Assembly (NCBI GenBank): GCA_964607755.1
Contig: CAZSMC010000024.1
Coordinates: forward strand, 1-62,694
Length of the DNA: 62,694 nucleotides
DNA from: CAZSMC01 sp964607755
Lineage (GTDB): Bacteria > Zhuqueibacterota > Zhuqueibacteria > Residuimicrobiales > Krinioviventaceae
Direction of reading: 5' to 3'
The notes beneath the pieces were generated by a model that made no database searches, was not told the origin of the DNA, and was given only the letters and a program-made list of their open reading frames with translations. The position numbers were made by a program, and so were the translations under genes. Positions 60,600 to 62,694 of the stretch are shown in pieces; the stretch's first letter is position 1, and every line of letters starts with the position of its first letter.

Positions 60600-62324
60600 T
60601 TAATTGTATACACTGAAAGATATTTTAGTTTTTCTTATGTTATCATCCACTAATCCCAATGCCTTTGCAAGAGAATATATGTCATCATCCATGTCTTCGA
60701 GGCAATAAGTGACTTTATATTTTCCTTTTCTTTTTTGCACAGGTGTTTCAATAAAAGTCGCCAGCCGTATGGCAGAGAGTTGTTCAATCAAAGCATAAGG
60801 AGAGCCTTTAAAATTGGCTTTATCTTTTGCTTCTTTATAAGCCACCATGCATAACAGAAAAGATAACAGACAGATAAATGCATGGACTCTTATTTTTTGA
60901 TCGGTCCAATGATACTGAGGACGTAAAGCCATATGAAAAGGATGCTTCATATTTTTAAATGCATATTCGACATTTGCTTGTCCCCAATATGCCAAAATAA
61001 TGGTTTCCGTGGACCACCTATGACGATTTGTAATCACAATACGACGGCCAAACCAGTTTTCTCGCAAAAATTGAAAGTAATGCTCATTCACAGAAAAGGA
61101 GAGAGAAAAACTATCCTGGTCTCCCGGCAAAAGCGTCCACTCGACGAGCTCTTTATAGACACAAGAGGCAATAAGCGAGGTTATCTTTTGCTCTAACTTT
61201 TCGCGTTTTCTTTTCTTGCCTCTTTGTGTAGGAACGCTGATCTTCTCTTTTAATTCTGTTAATCGTTTCCAAAGCTTTGTCAGGTTTTGTTCAATCCCTC
61301 TAATTTGTCCCTGACGGAGCTTTTCTGAAATATAAACAACAGCCGTCAGGTCAAGCTGCCAGATATGAGTTCTTGTCCGAAAGCAATCCATGGAATGACC
61401 ATGTATCTGGATCGAGGTCATTGCTTGATTGGCCTGGGTAATCAATTCTTTGTGATGATGAGGGGATAAAGCTCCAACAAAGTATACATGTTCATTGACA
61501 TGGTGCAATGTTTTTTTTGAATTATTGCCCTGGTCAAAGACAAGCGTGACATCTTGCATTGATCCTGAAATGGCGTGGAAACGATGCATCATGTGTTCAA
61601 ATTGTTCTTTAAAAACCGTTTTGTCAGATATATTGCCCTTATAAACTTTATGAAAAAGAGGAATATAGTCTTGTCGAGTCACTAACAAAAGCAAGCCAAA
61701 TTGCCTTAAATCCATACGTTTTTGTTTGTTTTTACCGCGCTGGGCAATGGTACAATGTTGATTGGTAGAATCAATATAAGTGAAAAAATTCGTTGTGTCA
61801 CATAATAAAGTGTCCAATGCTATGTCATATTTTTGCATGATCGTATGGACTATTTTTCCCTCAATGTCCGGGATAACATCGGGAGGCAATCTATCCATTT
61901 GATCCCAAAAGTGTTGACTATCCAATTTGGAGATAGACATTTTGATCAGATAAGAGAGACTTGTTTGACGTGCCCAGCCCGGATACCAGTTCCTTTTGCT
62001 GGTGGGATGGCATGCTCGGCCAATAGCGGCCAATAACAATGATCCCCCCACTGTGAAATGGTCTCGCCATTGTTGACTTTTTATATGTTGATTGATTGAT
62101 TCAACGATCTGCAGTTCTTCGGCAATTCGTAACAGAACAGCAACAGCACCGTGGCGATAGCTTTTGACTTTTCTGGGTATTCCCTGTGTTAATCTGTTTA
62201 AGAGCTGCTCTGCTGTACCAAGATATTCCAGAATAATGGGTCGGGGTTTGCCATTTACTCTACGAGATTCGACAATACTCCAATAGGTATACCCCCGAGA
62301 TTTCCTTTTTTGCAAGGTAGCCAT
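60600..62324 (-). CDS. IS1634/IS4-superfamily DDE transposase
   Basis: 574 residues from the ATG at 62,324; an ATG at 62,339 is also possible. The N-terminal MATLQKRKSRGYTYWSIV and EYLGTAEQLLNRL are typical of the family. The DDE catalytic residues are in LLCDTTNFFTYI, VTLVFDQGNNSK and the C-terminal YWGQANVEYAFKNMKHP, the last corresponding to the IS4-type Y-(2)-R-(3)-E-(6)-K region. Full length, no frameshift, so it may still be active. Its first and last codons both lie in copies of a subterminal repeat. Confidence 0.92.
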   Translation of the reverse strand: MATLQKRKSRGYTYWSIVESRRVNGKPRPIILEYLGTAEQLLNRLTQGIPRKVKSYRHGAVAVLLRIAEELQIVESINQHIKSQQWRDHFTVGGSLLLAAIGRACHPTSKRNWYPGWARQTSLSYLIKMSISKLDSQHFWDQMDRLPPDVIPDIEGKIVHTIMQKYDIALDTLLCDTTNFFTYIDSTNQHCTIAQRGKNKQKRMDLRQFGLLLLVTRQDYIPLFHKVYKGNISDKTVFKEQFEHMMHRFHAISGSMQDVTLVFDQGNNSKKTLHHVNEHVYFVGALSPHHHKELITQANQAMTSIQIHGHSMDCFRTRTHIWQLDLTAVVYISEKLRQGQIRGIEQNLTKLWKRLTELKEKISVPTQRGKKRKREKLEQKITSLIASCVYKELVEWTLLPGDQDSFSLSFSVNEHYFQFLRENWFGRRIVITNRHRWSTETIILAYWGQANVEYAFKNMKHPFHMALRPQYHWTDQKIRVHAFICLLSFLLCMVAYKEAKDKANFKGSPYALIEQLSAIRLATFIETPVQKRKGKYKVTYCLEDMDDDIYSLAKALGLVDDNIRKTKISFSVYN

Positions 62325-62489
62325 ATTCAGTGTATACATTATAATATAAATATGGCTAAAAGTCAAGGATATTTTTAACTGGTTATGATATATTATTTAT
62401 TATCCTATTTTTATGAGGTTTAAATATCATCTTAATTGGAATTCGAAGACCCGATCGTTGAAAGTGATTATTATATTCAGTGTATACAT
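62323..62489. repeat. Two 17-bp direct repeats near the IS right end
   Basis: ATATTCAGTGTATACAT occurs perfectly at 62,323-62,339 and 62,473-62,489; an inverted 12-bp core GTATACACTGAA lies at the left end at 60,606-60,617. The first right copy covers the transposase start codon. These may be binding sites for the transposase, serving both end recognition and repression of its own gene. Confidence 0.7.
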
Positions 62490-62587
62490 ATTATTTGAAG
62501 ATTCTATCTTTGTAATTTATTGATATTCTTAAATTAACAAATATGCCCTTGGTGAAATATGGCGTTTTCTTAGCAAACTCACGCTAG

Positions 62588-62694
62588 TGTCATTAGGCGC
62601 CACTCAATCGATAAGTAAAGTTGCCTTTTTATTAAAAGATGAATCTTCAAACTGGGTGAATGCCAACAAATTGATCAACTATTATTTTGAATGG
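62588..62694 (+). CDS. Partial open frame to the right of the IS
   Basis: An open frame continues to the window end with residues SLGATQSISKVAFLLKDESS, then NWVNANKLINYYFEW (read from about 62,587). It does not continue GH42. The VAFLLKDESSNWVNA pattern weakly resembles the C-terminal part of short-chain dehydrogenases (FLxSDESSWVNG), but the glycine-rich end is absent so far. Too short to call. The gene's 5' end must have been lost to the rearrangement at the IS. Confidence 0.25.

Larger units (their letters stand above)
60527..62587 (-). mobile_element. IS1634-like insertion sequence, 2,061 bp
   Basis: Bounded by 18-bp inverted repeats with one mismatch: CTAGCGTGAGTTTACTAA at 60,527-60,544 and its partner at 62,570-62,587. 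It holds one transposase gene on the minus strand. No target-site duplication flanks it: the left flank ends GGTATC and the right begins TGTCAT, and the left interrupts a GH42 gene that does not resume on the right. Between the transposase start and the right end lie ~245 bp of A/T-rich DNA with iteron-like repeats. Confidence 0.85.

Noticed and set aside
62588..62694. Continuation of the GH42 gene after the IS
   Set aside because: The expected next residues after LDVVS (WDNYP-type in the family) are not encoded in any frame right of the IS.
1..62694. CRISPR arrays, rRNA genes, prophage genes or a replication origin
   Set aside because: No regularly spaced repeats, rRNA sequence, phage structural genes or DnaA-box clusters were seen.

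Overview
The window (62,694 bp) looks like chromosome from a Gram-negative bacterium of the Fibrobacteres-Chlorobi-Bacteroidetes (FCB) supergroup. The evidence is two secreted proteins with type IX secretion (T9SS) C-terminal sorting domains, two PorV/UPF0164-type outer-membrane proteins, BamD and Lnt, and a tiny AURKAIP1/COX24-type basic protein. Many genes have strong Shine-Dalgarno sequences, which classical Bacteroidia largely lack. A lineage near Calditrichota, KSB1 or Marinimicrobia is therefore more likely than Bacteroidia; this is inference and no marker here settles it.

Region 1 (124-26,151, all minus strand) is a dense housekeeping block. It runs GHMP kinase, a divergent PRPP synthetase, nadD, bamD, an unrecognised envelope gene, PorV-like, lnt, ruvX, HU/IHF, rsh, dnaB, type IV uracil-DNA glycosylase, coaBC, rpoZ, gmk, yicC, a second PorV-like gene, mutS, nadK, dxs, xseB, xseA, a 30-codon basic protein, HU, sppA and a glycosyltransferase. 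Short spacings and overlaps suggest several operons. A tRNA-Val(CAC) with encoded CCA and a clean terminator ends the block.

Region 2 (26,386-31,503) holds a PAS-rich hybrid histidine kinase with its own receiver domain, a NarL/LuxR response regulator, a small predicted envelope protein and a PEBP-family protein.

Region 3 (31,698-40,091) is the most interesting part. It is a reductive sulfur-assimilation cluster built around a protein-bound sulfur carrier: APS/PAPS reductase, a sulfite reductase fused to a helical domain and TusA, a ThiS-like carrier fused to its own E1 enzyme, a JAMM protease, O-acetylhomoserine sulfhydrylase (MetY) and CysK. It also has a small DUF2061 gene, a 12-codon leader ORF coupled to the sulfite reductase, and two Rrf2 regulators, only one with the three IscR-type cysteines. 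The set matches the logic of the thiocarboxylate-dependent methionine pathway described in Wolinella, but with unusual gene fusions.

Region 4 (40,118-46,854) is accessory DNA. It contains a 216-bp MITE-like element with 14-bp terminal inverted repeats, endonuclease V, an EamA transporter, a HepT/MntA toxin-antitoxin pair, a rhamnulokinase-like kinase, and a restriction-modification pair. The methyltransferase has an N-terminal MerR-type helix-turn-helix and three tandem 10-bp repeats just upstream.

Region 5 (46,867-60,530) is a polysaccharide-use and envelope region. It contains an alpha-glucuronidase-like lipoprotein, a sulfatase, a metallophosphoesterase, a lipid kinase, a FadL-like barrel, two T9SS cargo proteins (one with two nearly identical 194-residue modules), a Tat-exported Gfo/Idh/MocA oxidoreductase and a GH42 beta-galactosidase. 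The GH42 gene is cut by a 2,061-bp IS1634-like insertion sequence. DNA to the right of the element does not continue the GH42 gene and there is no target-site duplication, so the junction has probably been rearranged.
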